Positions 6,581 through 15,323 of a stretch of DNA of 41,125 nt are shown piece after piece. The notes beneath the pieces were generated by a model. The model did no database searches, was not told the DNA's origin, and saw nothing but the letters and a program-made list of their open reading frames with translations. The stretch's first letter is position 1. Each line of letters begins with the position of its first letter. Made by a program: the position numbers and the translations under genes. The stretch spans positions 1 through 41,125 of the forward strand of contig NZ_AJLL01000017.1 in assembly GCF_000317225.1 (NCBI RefSeq), in the 5' to 3' direction. The DNA comes from Fischerella thermalis PCC 7521 (GTDB lineage: Bacteria > Cyanobacteriota > Cyanobacteriia > Cyanobacteriales > Nostocaceae).

Positions 6581-7897
6581 ATGCTAATGTCTGCCAGTTC
6601 GGAATTTATTGCTCTGTGCCGAGAGCAAATGGCGTTACTAGTCCAAGGGCTGGGAGCGTCTTTGAGTGTTGTATATTTAACACAAGAATTGGTAGAGGCT
6701 CCAACAAATGAAGCGAAATTGATTCCATTGGTGGTTTATCCAGAAGCAGCAGTTGGAGGTCAAAGTACAAATGCTCTGGCACTACCAACACTAAATCAAA
6801 AGTTATTGACAGCAGCAAAAGATTTTCCTGTCCCATCAAAAGATTCTAAGACAGAAGATAGAACTTTAGAGGATTCAGCAGAAGAATCTCTTTTAAGCGG
6901 CGACAAAATCGTTTTACCTCTAGTCTATGAAGATGTCATGATGGGGCTACTGGTGACAGCCAGAGAAGATAGAGCATGGAATGAGCAAGAGCGGAGTCGT
7001 ATAGAAAGTATAGCTCGAACACTGGCAATAGCCTGTATTTTAGACCAGCGACGCACATGGTTAGAAGTACAGTTGCATCAACAACAAATTCTGCAAGAGA
7101 AACAGCAGGATTTGCTAGATAACCTGTTACATCAATTTCGTAATCCTCTGACAGCATTGCGAACCTTTGGCAAGTTGCTTCTGAAGCGACTACGACCGGG
7201 AGATCCGAATAGAGAAGTAGCAGAAAGCATTGTGCGGGAAAGCGATCGCCTGCAAGAATTGTTGAAGAAATTTGACGAAGTGATTGATTTGGGTGTAGAA
7301 AATTTAGCACCTTTGAAACTACCAGAACAAGAAGAAATATTTGTAGAAGCAACTGTAGAAAAAGAACATAAACCGCCATTATTGCTACCAGGAACAGGCG
7401 AAAAAGAAGCAGATTGCTATATTACTGATATCTTGCAACCCTTGTTAATTTCAGCGCAAGCAATAGCTCAAGAACGTAACCTACAACTGACTGCAAATAT
7501 TCCATCTAATTTACCATTAGTACGCGCTAACCGTAAGGCATTAACAGAAGTGTTTAGCAACATCATCGATAATGCTTTGAAATACACTCCTGCGGGTGGC
7601 AAGGTATTAATAGAAGCCGGACAACAAAAAGACAATCTCCAAGGAGTTGCGATCACAGACACAGGTCCTGGCATTCCGCCCGAAGATTTAGCACATCTGG
7701 GTGAAAGGCATTACCGGGGTGTACAAGCTCAAACTGAAATTCCTGGTACAGGGTTAGGAATAGCTATTGCTAAACAACTGATAGAACAAATGCACGGAGA
7801 AATTGAAGTCAAAAGTCCTGCTTTAAATCTAGCTATTACATCACCTCAAACACCAGGAACTACTTTTATTGTGTGGTTGCCAATTGCTAATAGTTAA
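6581..7897 (+). CDS. hik2: GAF-domain sensor histidine kinase, Hik2/CSK-like
   Basis: This is a 438-aa soluble histidine kinase. Residues 5-155 form a GAF-like sensor, with a cysteine at position 13. The DHp domain has the H-box LLHQFRNPLTALRTFGKLLL with the phospho-acceptor His184. The ATPase domain carries the N-box (NIIDNALKYTPAGG, about 326-340), G1 (DTGPGIPPEDL, about 360) and G2 (GTGLGIAIAKQ, about 388). Length, the HQFRNPLTALRTFGK wording and the His position match Hik2, the cyanobacterial homologue of chloroplast sensor kinase. Hik2 links redox or salt state to transcription through Rre1/RppA-type regulators and is reported to bind an Fe-S cluster through a cysteine in its GAF domain. 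No response regulator lies nearby. The start may be ATG 6581 or the ATG two codons later. Confidence 0.75.
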   Translation: MLMSASSEFIALCREQMALLVQGLGASLSVVYLTQELVEAPTNEAKLIPLVVYPEAAVGGQSTNALALPTLNQKLLTAAKDFPVPSKDSKTEDRTLEDSAEESLLSGDKIVLPLVYEDVMMGLLVTAREDRAWNEQERSRIESIARTLAIACILDQRRTWLEVQLHQQQILQEKQQDLLDNLLHQFRNPLTALRTFGKLLLKRLRPGDPNREVAESIVRESDRLQELLKKFDEVIDLGVENLAPLKLPEQEEIFVEATVEKEHKPPLLLPGTGEKEADCYITDILQPLLISAQAIAQERNLQLTANIPSNLPLVRANRKALTEVFSNIIDNALKYTPAGGKVLIEAGQQKDNLQGVAITDTGPGIPPEDLAHLGERHYRGVQAQTEIPGTGLGIAIAKQLIEQMHGEIEVKSPALNLAITSPQTPGTTFIVWLPIANS

Positions 7898-7959
7898 TGG
7901 TTAGTGGATAGTGGTTAGTGGTACACAATCAACAACTAACAACCACCAACCAACAACTA
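7891..7959. terminator. Heptamer-derived inverted repeat between convergent genes
   Basis: The arm 7891-7907 (TAGTTAATGGTTAGTGG) matches the reverse complement of 7943-7959 at 14 of 17 positions. It spans the gap between the kinase stop (7897) and the SLH-protein stop (7961), so it could terminate transcription from both sides. There is no T-run, so this role is inferred from position. Confidence 0.45.
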
Positions 7960-7960
7960 T

Positions 7961-9208
7961 CTATCTGAGTGAAACTTGGAAATTTTGACCAATGGTCATT
8001 TGCAGGTCAGTATCTGGGTCAATGGCAATCAGATCAACACTATTTCTACCGAAGAATAGACCAATTAAAGCACCGATACCAGCACCGCCCAACACTTCTT
8101 CTGTGGCAATGGCGCGATCGCCTGTAACCGCAGATACAGCAGCAGCTGCACCTGCACCTAAAACAGTATTCTTCAAAATTGCACTAGTACTAATACCTTT
8201 TTTGACAGTTTCGGTTTTGGTAATTACTTCAGAAGCAGCGTTGATTTGATACTCTTGACCATTAGTTAAAAGTAATCTTTCTGCCACAAATTGAGAACCA
8301 CCTTTAGCTGGTTTCAGTTGACCAACTACTTGGCTGTTAGCAGGTATAACTACTGTTCCTGCATCTGTTACCACATTTTGTGAAACAGTCAGTGTTAAAG
8401 GTGCTGTTTCATCCTTGGTGACGAGAATTTTTTCTGCTTTATCGTACTTCACAGGAATAACAGTTCCTTGGGGAATAGTCACAGCTACAGGTGGATTTTG
8501 TGGATTCTGTTGATTAACAGCGACAATGTAGGGGGAATTAATCGCTGCAACCTGACCAGTACTAACCAAAGCTTGATAGATAAAAGCTGCTACTTGGGCG
8601 CGTGTGGCAGTTTGTTGTGGCTGTAGGAATCTCAGACTTGGATAATTGACGACAATTTGCTTTTGAGTCGCAGCAGCTATCGGTGTACGGGCGTAACTAG
8701 AGATGCTATTACCATCACTATAAAATTGCAGAATGCTGTCTATATTACCGCTAGCAGTATAGTCAAGACCATTGGCGAGCGAAACTAAAACTTGCTCACG
8801 GGGAATATTTTGACCAGGCTCGAACCGATTTCCTGGATATCCTGACAAAAAACCAGTAGTATATGCTTGCTGAATAGCACTGTATGCCCAGTAGTTTCTG
8901 GAAACATCAACAAAATTCACAGCCTGCCGTTCTGATGATTTTTGAAAAGCTTTGTTGAGCATAGCAGCAAATTGAGCGCGGGTAACTGGTTCTTCTGGAC
9001 GGAAGCTACCATCAGGGAAGCCAGCGATGACACCCCTTTGTGCTAATTCTTGAATAAATTGTCCTGCCCAATAGTTAGAAGAAACATCAGAAAAACTAGT
9101 TTGGGCGAAGGAAGGTGCAGCTGTTACTAAAGGCGCGATCGCACCTGCTGTAATACCTAATGCCATGAAAGCAGCACATCCCGATTGCCAACGGAATTGA
9201 GTAAACAT
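7961..9208 (-). CDS. SLH-domain surface protein with C-terminal VirB10-like/glycine-zipper domain
   Basis: The 415-aa exported protein has a signal peptide at 1-35 ending near SFA-Q. Three SLH repeats follow: about 38-95 (FSDVSSNYWAGQFI, FPDGSFRPEEPVTRAQFA), 98-155 (FVDVSRNYWAYSAI, FEPGQNIPREQVL) and 158-215. SLH repeats anchor proteins to the cell wall or to the peptidoglycan-linked outer envelope. A second module (about 240-415) begins IPQGTVIPVKYDKAEKI, contains GGSQFVAERLLLTNGQ, and ends in a Gly/Ala-rich hydrophobic stretch (about 345-385). Its IPxGTxIP start recalls VirB10/TrbI secretion proteins, but that is only a resemblance. The next gene on this strand is a paralogue of this module. 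Confidence 0.85.
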   Translation of the reverse strand: MFTQFRWQSGCAAFMALGITAGAIAPLVTAAPSFAQTSFSDVSSNYWAGQFIQELAQRGVIAGFPDGSFRPEEPVTRAQFAAMLNKAFQKSSERQAVNFVDVSRNYWAYSAIQQAYTTGFLSGYPGNRFEPGQNIPREQVLVSLANGLDYTASGNIDSILQFYSDGNSISSYARTPIAAATQKQIVVNYPSLRFLQPQQTATRAQVAAFIYQALVSTGQVAAINSPYIVAVNQQNPQNPPVAVTIPQGTVIPVKYDKAEKILVTKDETAPLTLTVSQNVVTDAGTVVIPANSQVVGQLKPAKGGSQFVAERLLLTNGQEYQINAASEVITKTETVKKGISTSAILKNTVLGAGAAAAVSAVTGDRAIATEEVLGGAGIGALIGLFFGRNSVDLIAIDPDTDLQMTIGQNFQVSLR

Positions 9209-9710
9209 TTATTTTTTCCTCTCTAAATTTTTGTTTTTTCTATTACTTAATAAGATTATTTGTGTAGCAAAATGTTCCTTAAATCTTCGTGTTTAGTAAT
9301 AGAAATAAATTGTTTTTTAGTAAAAATACTACTGTTTGGCTAATAAACATTCAGCCAAATTATCATTTTTACCTTTAGTTTTTATAGACGCAAACTTGCA
9401 AAAATAGTTTCGCTCAAATCCCAAAATTTTCCGTATGTATGCAAAACAGCAGTATTTAAAAGCTCCTAACCTGTTTCAGTGTTAGCCAATGTATAGGTTC
9501 TACATCTCCAGACCACCAGAGTGAGGTTATCATTGACTTGATAACTCACCTGAGTCGCACCTCGCCCTGAGCAAGGCTTGAACTGAAGTTCAACCCTCAT
9601 AGCCCAAGTCCATTAAAAAGGACTCAAATGTATAATCTAAAATCTACAACTGGTCATACTTTGCGTATAATATAATACTATTTCACCTTAATCGCAATAC
9701 ATTTCAATTC

Positions 9711-9741
9711 TGTAGAGACATGCCGTGGCAGGTCTGGTACA
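9711..9741. repeat. TGTAGAGAC-type palindromic repeat
   Basis: The sequence starts TGTAGAGAC and folds through AGAC/GTCT and TGCC/GGCA with a GT loop. It shares TGTAGAGAC with the element near 6326-6357. Palindromes of this family are widely dispersed in cyanobacterial genomes; two copies occur here. Confidence 0.55.
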
Positions 9742-9809
9742 ACACAAATATGTTTTACGTTTAAATTATATTGGTATAACCAATATATGCTTCTTCTTCA
9801 TAAATCAGA

Positions 9810-9836
9810 GAGGGGTTTCCACACAGGAAACCCCTC
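9810..9836 (-). terminator. Strong hairpin downstream of the VirB10-like-domain gene
   Basis: A perfect 11-bp stem (GAGGGGTTTCC with GGAAACCCCTC) and a 5-nt loop lie 57 bp beyond the stop of the minus-strand gene at 9894. There is no long T-run on either side, so it may stabilise the 3' end instead of acting as a classical intrinsic terminator. Confidence 0.5.
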
Positions 9837-9893
9837 AAAGTAGGGTCATCAGTTTTGAGAATGATGAAAGTCACAATTTAATTTCTGTTCATC

Positions 9894-10580
9894 TTAGAAG
9901 CGGGATACTACCAAATTAGAGTTGAGAGTGACATCCAAATCTTGTTGTGGGTTAATGACAACAACTTCTACTTCTCTTCTGCGTAGTAAAGTACTTGCTA
10001 AAGCACCAACAGCACCACCAGCTACGGGTTCTAGGACTTCAACTTTTTTGTTACCTGTAAGCAGAGAAATAACAGTAGCAGCACCTGCACCGAGAGCTGC
10101 ATCTGTTAATATCGTGGTAGTCTTAGCTCCTTTCTTGATTGTTTCCTTTCTGGTAACCACTCGAGAACTTGCATCAATAGGCTGTCTTCTACCATCGCTA
10201 AAAACTAATTCTTGTGCTACAAACTGAGAACCTTTTACACCATTTATGGTTCTTGGTTGTAATTGTCCTTTAATTTTAGTTCCCGCAGGAATTAGAACAT
10301 TGCGATTTCCGTCTACTACGTTCTGTGCAACTTCTAAGGTTACAGATGTGGTTTCGTCAGGAGTAACAACAATTCTATCTTTATCGAAAGTAACAGGAAT
10401 TGTGACTCCAGGAGGAATTGAAACTGTCCTTGATTGACTAATTGGTTGATTTGGTCTAGTAAAAATTGCTGGTTGTTGTGCAGTTGCAACAGGAGCAAAC
10501 AAAGGCACTATGGCGCTGGTTGACATTACCATTGCCATGAATGCTGTTGTTCCAGATTTCCAATAAAGCAAGCGATTCAT
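9894..10580 (-). CDS. Secreted paralogue of the SLH protein's C-terminal domain (no SLH repeats)
   Basis: The 228-aa exported protein has a signal peptide at 1-35 ending near ATA-QQ. The mature part aligns by eye over its whole length with residues about 235-415 of the neighbouring SLH protein. Shared pieces include IPPGVTIPVTFDKDRIVVT versus IPQGTVIPVKYDKAEKILVT, GSQFVAQELVFSDGR versus GSQFVAERLLLTNGQ, and a Gly/Ala hydrophobic zipper (about 160-195) followed by V-E/D-V/L-I-x-I-xP-x-x-D-L. The pair most likely arose by duplication with gain or loss of the SLH region. Function is unknown; the zipper and signal peptide suggest envelope association. It has its own promoter region (over 1 kb of non-coding DNA lies upstream). 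Confidence 0.75.
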   Translation of the reverse strand: MNRLLYWKSGTTAFMAMVMSTSAIVPLFAPVATAQQPAIFTRPNQPISQSRTVSIPPGVTIPVTFDKDRIVVTPDETTSVTLEVAQNVVDGNRNVLIPAGTKIKGQLQPRTINGVKGSQFVAQELVFSDGRRQPIDASSRVVTRKETIKKGAKTTTILTDAALGAGAATVISLLTGNKKVEVLEPVAGGAVGALASTLLRRREVEVVVINPQQDLDVTLNSNLVVSRF

Positions 10581-11604
10581 AAATAGTCCTTCTTTAGCCT
10601 TAGTAGAGTAAATGACGTGATATTATTGACTATTGTTTCTGAGTTATGTTTAACCTCTCTACCGATGTATACTAATGGTAGAAGTTCTATGCTGAAAGTT
10701 ACGTTATCTAGTTTTATTCCACATCATTTTATTAAGAAAATATGCTAGCTGCTTTCAAATATTCTTCTAGTGTTATGAACTCCAGAGGTAGTAATGGAAG
10801 CATCTGGGAAGGTAGTGAAGTCAATAAATATCTCCGCAATAAATACACCTGTGCTAAATGAATACTTGGTATCGCTTTTGAACACGGAAAATGACGAATT
10901 AACTTAGTTGAATTTACACAGATACAATCGCTCTCTGTAAATTCAGCGTAGATCAGGATTTAGGGTTTTTGGTCATGTGTATTTGAGCACAAAACAACTT
11001 GTTTGTGGGCCACCATGATATTTCGTATAGGATGAATACTCTGACAGACAAGAGCGATCGCTTGGTTCCAAATAAATAAAAATGATAATCAAACAAGTAA
11101 TTATTAGGCAAGCAAGGTTCGCCTAACACCTATTGCTGTTTATTGGTACGGCTTGTTTTGACGACAGTAGCTAAGACGACAGAAGTTTTTCTAAGGTTTC
11201 AGTAAGTAGTTGATAAAAACAGTTATCAGTTATCAGGTAATTCGCTATGCGTTTACTGTTCACTGACTTAAATAAAATCACCCGATTGGGTGATTCCCTT
11301 GGATGAAGGCGATCGCCGTCTAAATTTAGACAATATAGATAAATGAGTGGAAAACTTGCTCTCAAGTTTTCCCAGTGTAGCGCCAAGTTTACATCAATGC
11401 GTGAGTTTATCCGGAAGCCTGTTATTAGAGTTTGTAGTTAAATGTGTTCCTAAAGAAGAGATATACACTAAAAGCGAAATCTCAAATCCAAAAAAAATTG
11501 CAATAACTTTGCATAAAACTCAAGAAACCAACTGTATATATAGGAAAAGGTTCAAAAAGCCAACTCAATCAATATACAAATTCTAAATTCTAAGGAAAAC
11601 AATT
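10581..11604. other. 1-kb intergenic region, no convincing gene
   Basis: Short open frames on both strands overlap each other, lack ribosome sites and have poor protein-like composition. Visible elements are a TTATCAGTTATCAG repeat near 11222-11235, a perfect 8-bp hairpin at 11276-11295 (AATCACCC/GGGTGATT), a 6-bp TTAGGC/GCCTAA hairpin near 11104-11126 and HIP1 sites near 11053 and 11309. The Fur-box-like string AATGATAATCA near 11081 was noticed but is too short to call. Confidence 0.55.
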
Positions 11605-11892
11605 ATGACTAGCTTTACTCAAATCCAAACAAGAGGTGACTTATTATCTCCTGTGCGTGAATGGTTAGACTCTATTGATGTTCATAACGCTAAATTAGCT
11701 CATTTTCTATGTAAACTCATTCCTGCCCAATGTCCTTTTGAGCGTGATGTTGTAGTATTTGGTCGCAAGCTTTTCCACATCCCACCAATGTGTAAACTCA
11801 ATCCTCTGTATGAAGAAGTTGTCGGTTTACGTTTCAAAGCTCTTTGCTATTTAGCAGATGAATGTGGTGAAGATATTACAGCCTATTGCTAA
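11605..11892 (+). CDS. Mo-dependent nitrogenase C-terminal domain (Mo-nitro_C) small protein
   Basis: The 95-aa cytoplasmic protein consists almost entirely of the Mo-nitro_C domain (PF06967). The wording is diagnostic: VREWLDSIDVHNAKLAHFLC, KLIPAQCPFERDV, LFHIPPMCKLNPLYEEVVGL, FKALCYLADECGED. Six cysteines (36, 43, 63, 81, 87, 95) could bind a metal cluster, although this is unproven. The name comes from sequence association, not a shown role in nitrogenase. In cyanobacteria such proteins occur as short stand-alone genes, often in several copies in diazotrophs. The ATG is preceded by AAGGAAA at a good distance, which supports the start. Flanked by long non-coding gaps, so it is monocistronic. 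Confidence 0.9.
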   Translation: MTSFTQIQTRGDLLSPVREWLDSIDVHNAKLAHFLCKLIPAQCPFERDVVVFGRKLFHIPPMCKLNPLYEEVVGLRFKALCYLADECGEDITAYC

Positions 11893-12364
11893 TCATTTAT
11901 GGTTAAGAGTAATGACAAACTGACTGTTTTATAACTTAACTATGGTTAATTAAAACTCTTCACCATTAGCTTTGGCAACTTATTTATGACAAGCACGCTC
12001 CCATTGAAATCCAGAGGTTTTTGCTCGTAAGAAACGCTAAATTAGTGTGGGCAAAACCTCTGGATAAAATAAAAGTTTTCAATAATATCAAAGTTGCAAT
12101 CTATATAGAGAACTTTCCATCGCGATCGCTTCATACATAATTCTGCGTTGGATTCATCTATATCACTGAACACCGATCAGTAACTGTAGAAAGTGGATTT
12201 TCGCCCCGTGTCTGCACTTAAGTCACGGGCGACATTTTGACTGTCTAGAGCTAGGGAAGAAAAGCTAACTAAGTATTACAGCGTTAAAATATGGTTATTT
12301 TGCAACAGGATGTTTTAGAATGGTAGTTGTTTTTACTGTAATTTTTAGCACTAGCTAACCGACA
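11893..12364. other. 472-bp intergenic region with two strong hairpins
   Basis: No gene was seen. It holds the long hairpin at 12009-12065 and a second hairpin at 12201-12232, in which TCGCCCCGTG pairs with CACGGGCGA (one bulged C), followed by ATTTTG. Confidence 0.6.
12009..12065 (+). terminator. Long 15-bp hairpin downstream of the Mo-nitro_C gene
   Basis: ATCCAGAGGTTTTTGC (12009-12024) pairs with GCAAAACCTCTGGAT (12051-12065) with one bulged T and a 26-nt loop. It begins 117 bp after the Mo-nitro_C stop and is followed by AAAATAAAAGTTTT. It may mark the end of that transcript or belong to an independent RNA. Confidence 0.4.
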
Positions 12365-13339
12365 ATGAAACCTGTTGCAGATACTACTGATTTTCCATCG
12401 CATACGCAAGAACGGACGCCAGTGATTCTCACTTCTGAGCTGCGAAAAGTTTACCGCACTGGCTTTTTTTTGAATCAAAAAGTCGTATCCCTCAAATGCT
12501 GTTCTTTAACTGTTTACAAAGGAGAAACCTTTGGGCTACTGGGGCAAAATGGTGCTGGCAAAACAACATTGTTAAAATTATTACTAAGTATTATACGTCC
12601 TACCTCTGGACGGGGATTACTTTTAGGTAAACCACTGGGCGATCGCACAGTCAAAGAACGTATTGGTTACTTACCAGAAAATCCCTATTTTTATGACTAT
12701 CTTACGGGTTGGGAATTTATTCAGCTAGCAGCCGGATTATTCCAAATTCCTGCAAAGGTGCAACACCAACGTATTCCTCAATTGCTAGAATTAGTCGGTT
12801 TATCGCAAGCTGATGCTCGTCACAAGCAAATGCGTCGCTACTCTAAAGGTATGCTACAGCGTGTAGGTATGGCACAGGCGCTAATTAACGATCCAGAAGT
12901 GGTGTTTTTAGATGAACCTATGTCTGGGTTAGATCCGGTAGGACGGTTACAGATGCGGGAAATAATCCTATCACTGAAAGCCGCAGGCAAAACAATTTTT
13001 TTCAATAGTCATATTTTAAGTGAAGTAGAACAAATTTGCGATCGCATTGCTATTCTTGCTCAAGGTGAATTAATTTGTTCTGGTTCTCTTAATGAACTCT
13101 TGGGAACATACAACACATACCATGTCAAAGGTCAAGGTGGCGATTGGGAAATTTTGCAAAAATGGGTTCCTAATCTGGAATTTGTACCTGATGGTTATTG
13201 GCAAGGTGACTTGCAAGGTGACACCTATGATTTTTTTGCAAGTCTGAATCTCATGGGTGGGCAAATAATTAGTATGAATTTGTCACGTTTATCTTTAGAA
13301 GAGTTTTTTATGCAACAGATTCAAAAGTATAAACAATAA
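12365..13339 (+). CDS. ABC transporter ATP-binding protein (export type, orphan)
   Basis: This 324-aa ATPase energises an unknown membrane partner. A roughly 20-residue leader is followed by the nucleotide-binding domain: Walker [15 protein letters not shown] (near 60), Q-loop [15 protein letters not shown], signature [16 protein letters not shown], Walker [15 protein letters not shown] and the switch NSHILSE. The domain resembles the CcmA/NatA/YhaQ type, which pairs with ABC-2 permeases. The C-terminal 90 residues follow the usual DUF4162-like tail position. No permease gene lies on either side: the flanks are non-coding repeats, then a polysaccharide export gene. The partner must be elsewhere, so the substrate is unknown. 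Confidence 0.92.
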   Translation: MKPVADTTDFPSHTQERTPVILTSELRKVYRTGFFLNQKVVSLKCCSLTVYKGETFGLLGQNGAGKTTLLKLLLSIIRPTSGRGLLLGKPLGDRTVKERIGYLPENPYFYDYLTGWEFIQLAAGLFQIPAKVQHQRIPQLLELVGLSQADARHKQMRRYSKGMLQRVGMAQALINDPEVVFLDEPMSGLDPVGRLQMREIILSLKAAGKTIFFNSHILSEVEQICDRIAILAQGELICSGSLNELLGTYNTYHVKGQGGDWEILQKWVPNLEFVPDGYWQGDLQGDTYDFFASLNLMGGQIISMNLSRLSLEEFFMQQIQKYKQ

Positions 13340-13350
13340 GAGGATTTTTA

Positions 13351-13410
13351 TTGGTCATTGGTCATTAGTGATTGATCACTATATTCAGAAATAAACTAAT
13401 AACAACCAAC
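13351..13410. repeat. Heptamer repeats TTGGTCA and AACAACC type
   Basis: Four heptamers (TTGGTCA twice, TTAGTGA, TTGATCA) at 13351-13378 are followed by AACAACCAACAACCAAC near 13398-13416, in the gap after the ABC gene. Confidence 0.7.
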
Positions 13411-13621
13411 AACCAACTAAATACATTGTAATTATTGCCACAATTATTTGTATAATTCTAGAGTATTTTTAAAAGCCGCTTGAAATTAGCTTCATTAAAA
13501 ATTCAAATTGCACATACAATCTCTTTTCTGAAGAATACGGTTTTTTCAGAAAATAATATTATTAGGGAACCCGAATATTTAAGTATAGTCAACGATAAAC
13601 TGATAAGACAGTGCTTTACTC

Positions 13622-15136
13622 ATGGTATTTCAGGTAAATATGCTTAACACAAGTTTGTGGAAACTTTTTAGTCAACCAGTGGCAGGGTTGCTGTTTTTCA
13701 CCCTAGCGTTGACAAACTTCTTACCTGCGGTCATGGCTCAAACACAGACACCCACTGTGAAACAGTGCTTAGACCAAGAATTGGCTGACAGTAGAAATAC
13801 ACAAGCTTCGTATACAGGTTATACATTAGGTGGTGGCGATCGCATCCGTGTAAATGTCTTTGAAGTTGAAGAATATACTGGGGAATACACCATTCCTCCT
13901 GGTGGAGCAATCAATTTAGCTCTTATTGGCACTGTCCCTGTTCAAGGTCTTTCAACAGAGCAAGCTGCTAACGTAATTGAGTGTGCTTACAGAACTTATT
14001 TGAAGCGTCCCATCATCTCAGTGAATTTGTTATCGCCTCGCCCCATTAATGTGACCGTAGCTGGAGAGGTATCACGACCAGGAGCTTATAGTCTCAGCTT
14101 ATCAGGAGGTGCAGGTCAAGATCCTGGTGTGCAATATCCAACCGTGATGTCGGCACTGACAACGGCTCAAGGGGTAACACAAGCCGCAGACATCACCCAA
14201 GTACAACTACGGCGCAGGTTGGGATACGGTCCAGAACAAGTCATTACCCTCGATTTAAAGAAATACATCCAAACAGGCACTTTACCACAAGACGTTACTC
14301 TGCGGGATGGCGATACTATTTTTGTACCAACAGCAACTGGCTTGAATTTAGCAGATGCACGCAACTTATCTGCCGCTAGCTTTGCTGCTGATATCACCCA
14401 ACCTCGTTCAGTAGTAGTGACTGGTGAAGTTAACCGTCCAGGTACATACCTTGTCACTCAAGGACAAGCAGAGGGTGCAGGTACTGGAACTACAACAGGA
14501 ACTAATGCGCCAGCTATTTCTGGTCAACCTACTGTATCACGAGCAATTCAACTTGCTGGCGGGATCACACCACAAGCTAATATTCGCGATATAGTTATTC
14601 GCCGACCCACAAGAACTGGCACAGAGCAACAAATTAGGGTCAATTTCTGGCAATTACTGCAAAGTGGTGATATCAATCAAGACATCGTTGTCCAAGATGG
14701 TGATACTATTGTTATCCCCACTGCTACAGAAGTCAATCCAGCAGAAGCTACGCAACTAGCAAACACTACTCTGTCTCCGTCACGCATTCAAGTTGGTGTG
14801 GTAGGGGAAGTCAAAAATCCAGGAAGAGTTGAAGTTCTGCCCAATAGTACATTGAATCAAGCTGTGCTGGCAGCAGGTGGATTTAATGATGCTAGAGCCA
14901 GAAGTTCCACCGTTGATTTGATTCGTCTCAATCCTGATGGTTCTGTCACCAAGCGTAGAGTGAAAATTAATTTCTCCGCAGGAATTAACGAGAAAACCAA
15001 CCCCATACTTCGCAATAATGATGTTATAGTTGTTAACCGTTCTAATGCAGCTCTAACTGGTGATTCTATAGGCGCTATCTTTAATCCAATAGGTACTGTC
15101 TTAGGTATTATTAGATCTGTACTCACCGGGTTTTAA
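13622..15136 (+). CDS. Polysaccharide export protein with SLBB domains (Wza-like)
   Basis: The 504-aa exported protein has a signal peptide (about 1-40, ending VMA-QT). It then has a polysaccharide export domain at about 65-140 (YTLGGGDRIRVNVFEVEEYT is its opening, GAINLALIGTVPVQGLS its core) and three SLBB-type repeats starting near 142 (VTVAGEVSRPGAYSLS), 263 (VVVTGEVNRPGTYLVT) and 389 (VGVVGEVKNPGRVEVLPN). The family forms the outer-membrane channel or its periplasmic part for exopolysaccharide export. It has no lipobox cysteine after the signal peptide, unlike E. coli Wza. A start at the in-frame ATG at 13640 is also possible. No Wzc or glycosyltransferase gene is next to it; a DUF1400 hydrolase follows. 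Confidence 0.9.
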   Translation: MVFQVNMLNTSLWKLFSQPVAGLLFFTLALTNFLPAVMAQTQTPTVKQCLDQELADSRNTQASYTGYTLGGGDRIRVNVFEVEEYTGEYTIPPGGAINLALIGTVPVQGLSTEQAANVIECAYRTYLKRPIISVNLLSPRPINVTVAGEVSRPGAYSLSLSGGAGQDPGVQYPTVMSALTTAQGVTQAADITQVQLRRRLGYGPEQVITLDLKKYIQTGTLPQDVTLRDGDTIFVPTATGLNLADARNLSAASFAADITQPRSVVVTGEVNRPGTYLVTQGQAEGAGTGTTTGTNAPAISGQPTVSRAIQLAGGITPQANIRDIVIRRPTRTGTEQQIRVNFWQLLQSGDINQDIVVQDGDTIVIPTATEVNPAEATQLANTTLSPSRIQVGVVGEVKNPGRVEVLPNSTLNQAVLAAGGFNDARARSSTVDLIRLNPDGSVTKRRVKINFSAGINEKTNPILRNNDVIVVNRSNAALTGDSIGAIFNPIGTVLGIIRSVLTGF

Positions 15137-15155
15137 CAGTAAACAGTTATCAGTA

Positions 15156-15260
15156 AACAGTTATCAGTTTTATTGCTGGGTCTAAATCCCATATCAATTT
15201 CTGGAAAGTTTTGCTAGCAGATCACATTTCCTTACCATACCCCTATAACTGATAACTGTT
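15156..15260. repeat. Perfect 14-bp inverted repeat (AACAGTTATCAGTT)
   Basis: AACAGTTATCAGTT at 15156-15169 is the exact reverse complement of 15247-15260, with 77 bp between them, in the gap between the SLBB gene and the hydrolase gene. An extra partial direct copy lies at about 15138-15150, and the same word occurs near 11222. Confidence 0.75.
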
Positions 15261-15323
15261 GGCTGATACGAAACTGTTTGTAGACTGATAATGTCATTAA
15301 GTCATATGAGTTACCAATAACTA

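Larger units (their letters stand above)
9209..9893. other. 685-bp intergenic region with several hairpins, no gene
   Basis: No convincing reading frame was seen. It contains a structured stretch at 9517-9593 (a bulged 14-bp stem at 9517-9552 and a 7-bp stem with a GA loop at 9578-9593), a TGTAGAGAC palindrome at 9711-9741 and a strong hairpin at 9810-9836. Confidence 0.6.

Noticed and set aside
6606-7379. Minus-strand open frames inside the Hik2-like kinase gene
   Set aside because: They are shadows of a gene with all histidine-kinase motifs intact; their translations are Leu/Val-rich without recognisable motifs.
9725-9919. 64-codon plus-strand frame
   Set aside because: It starts inside the TGTAGAGAC palindrome, crosses the 9810-9836 hairpin and overlaps the end of the convergent gene; no ribosome site was seen.
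11081-11091. Fur-box-like AATGATAATCA
   Set aside because: Only about 11 bases match, over 500 bp from the nearest start codon, in AT-rich DNA where such matches are expected by chance.
11171-11586. Two overlapping frames on opposite strands (71 and 79 codons)
   Set aside because: Neither has a Shine-Dalgarno sequence or protein-like composition, and one runs through the 11276-11295 hairpin.
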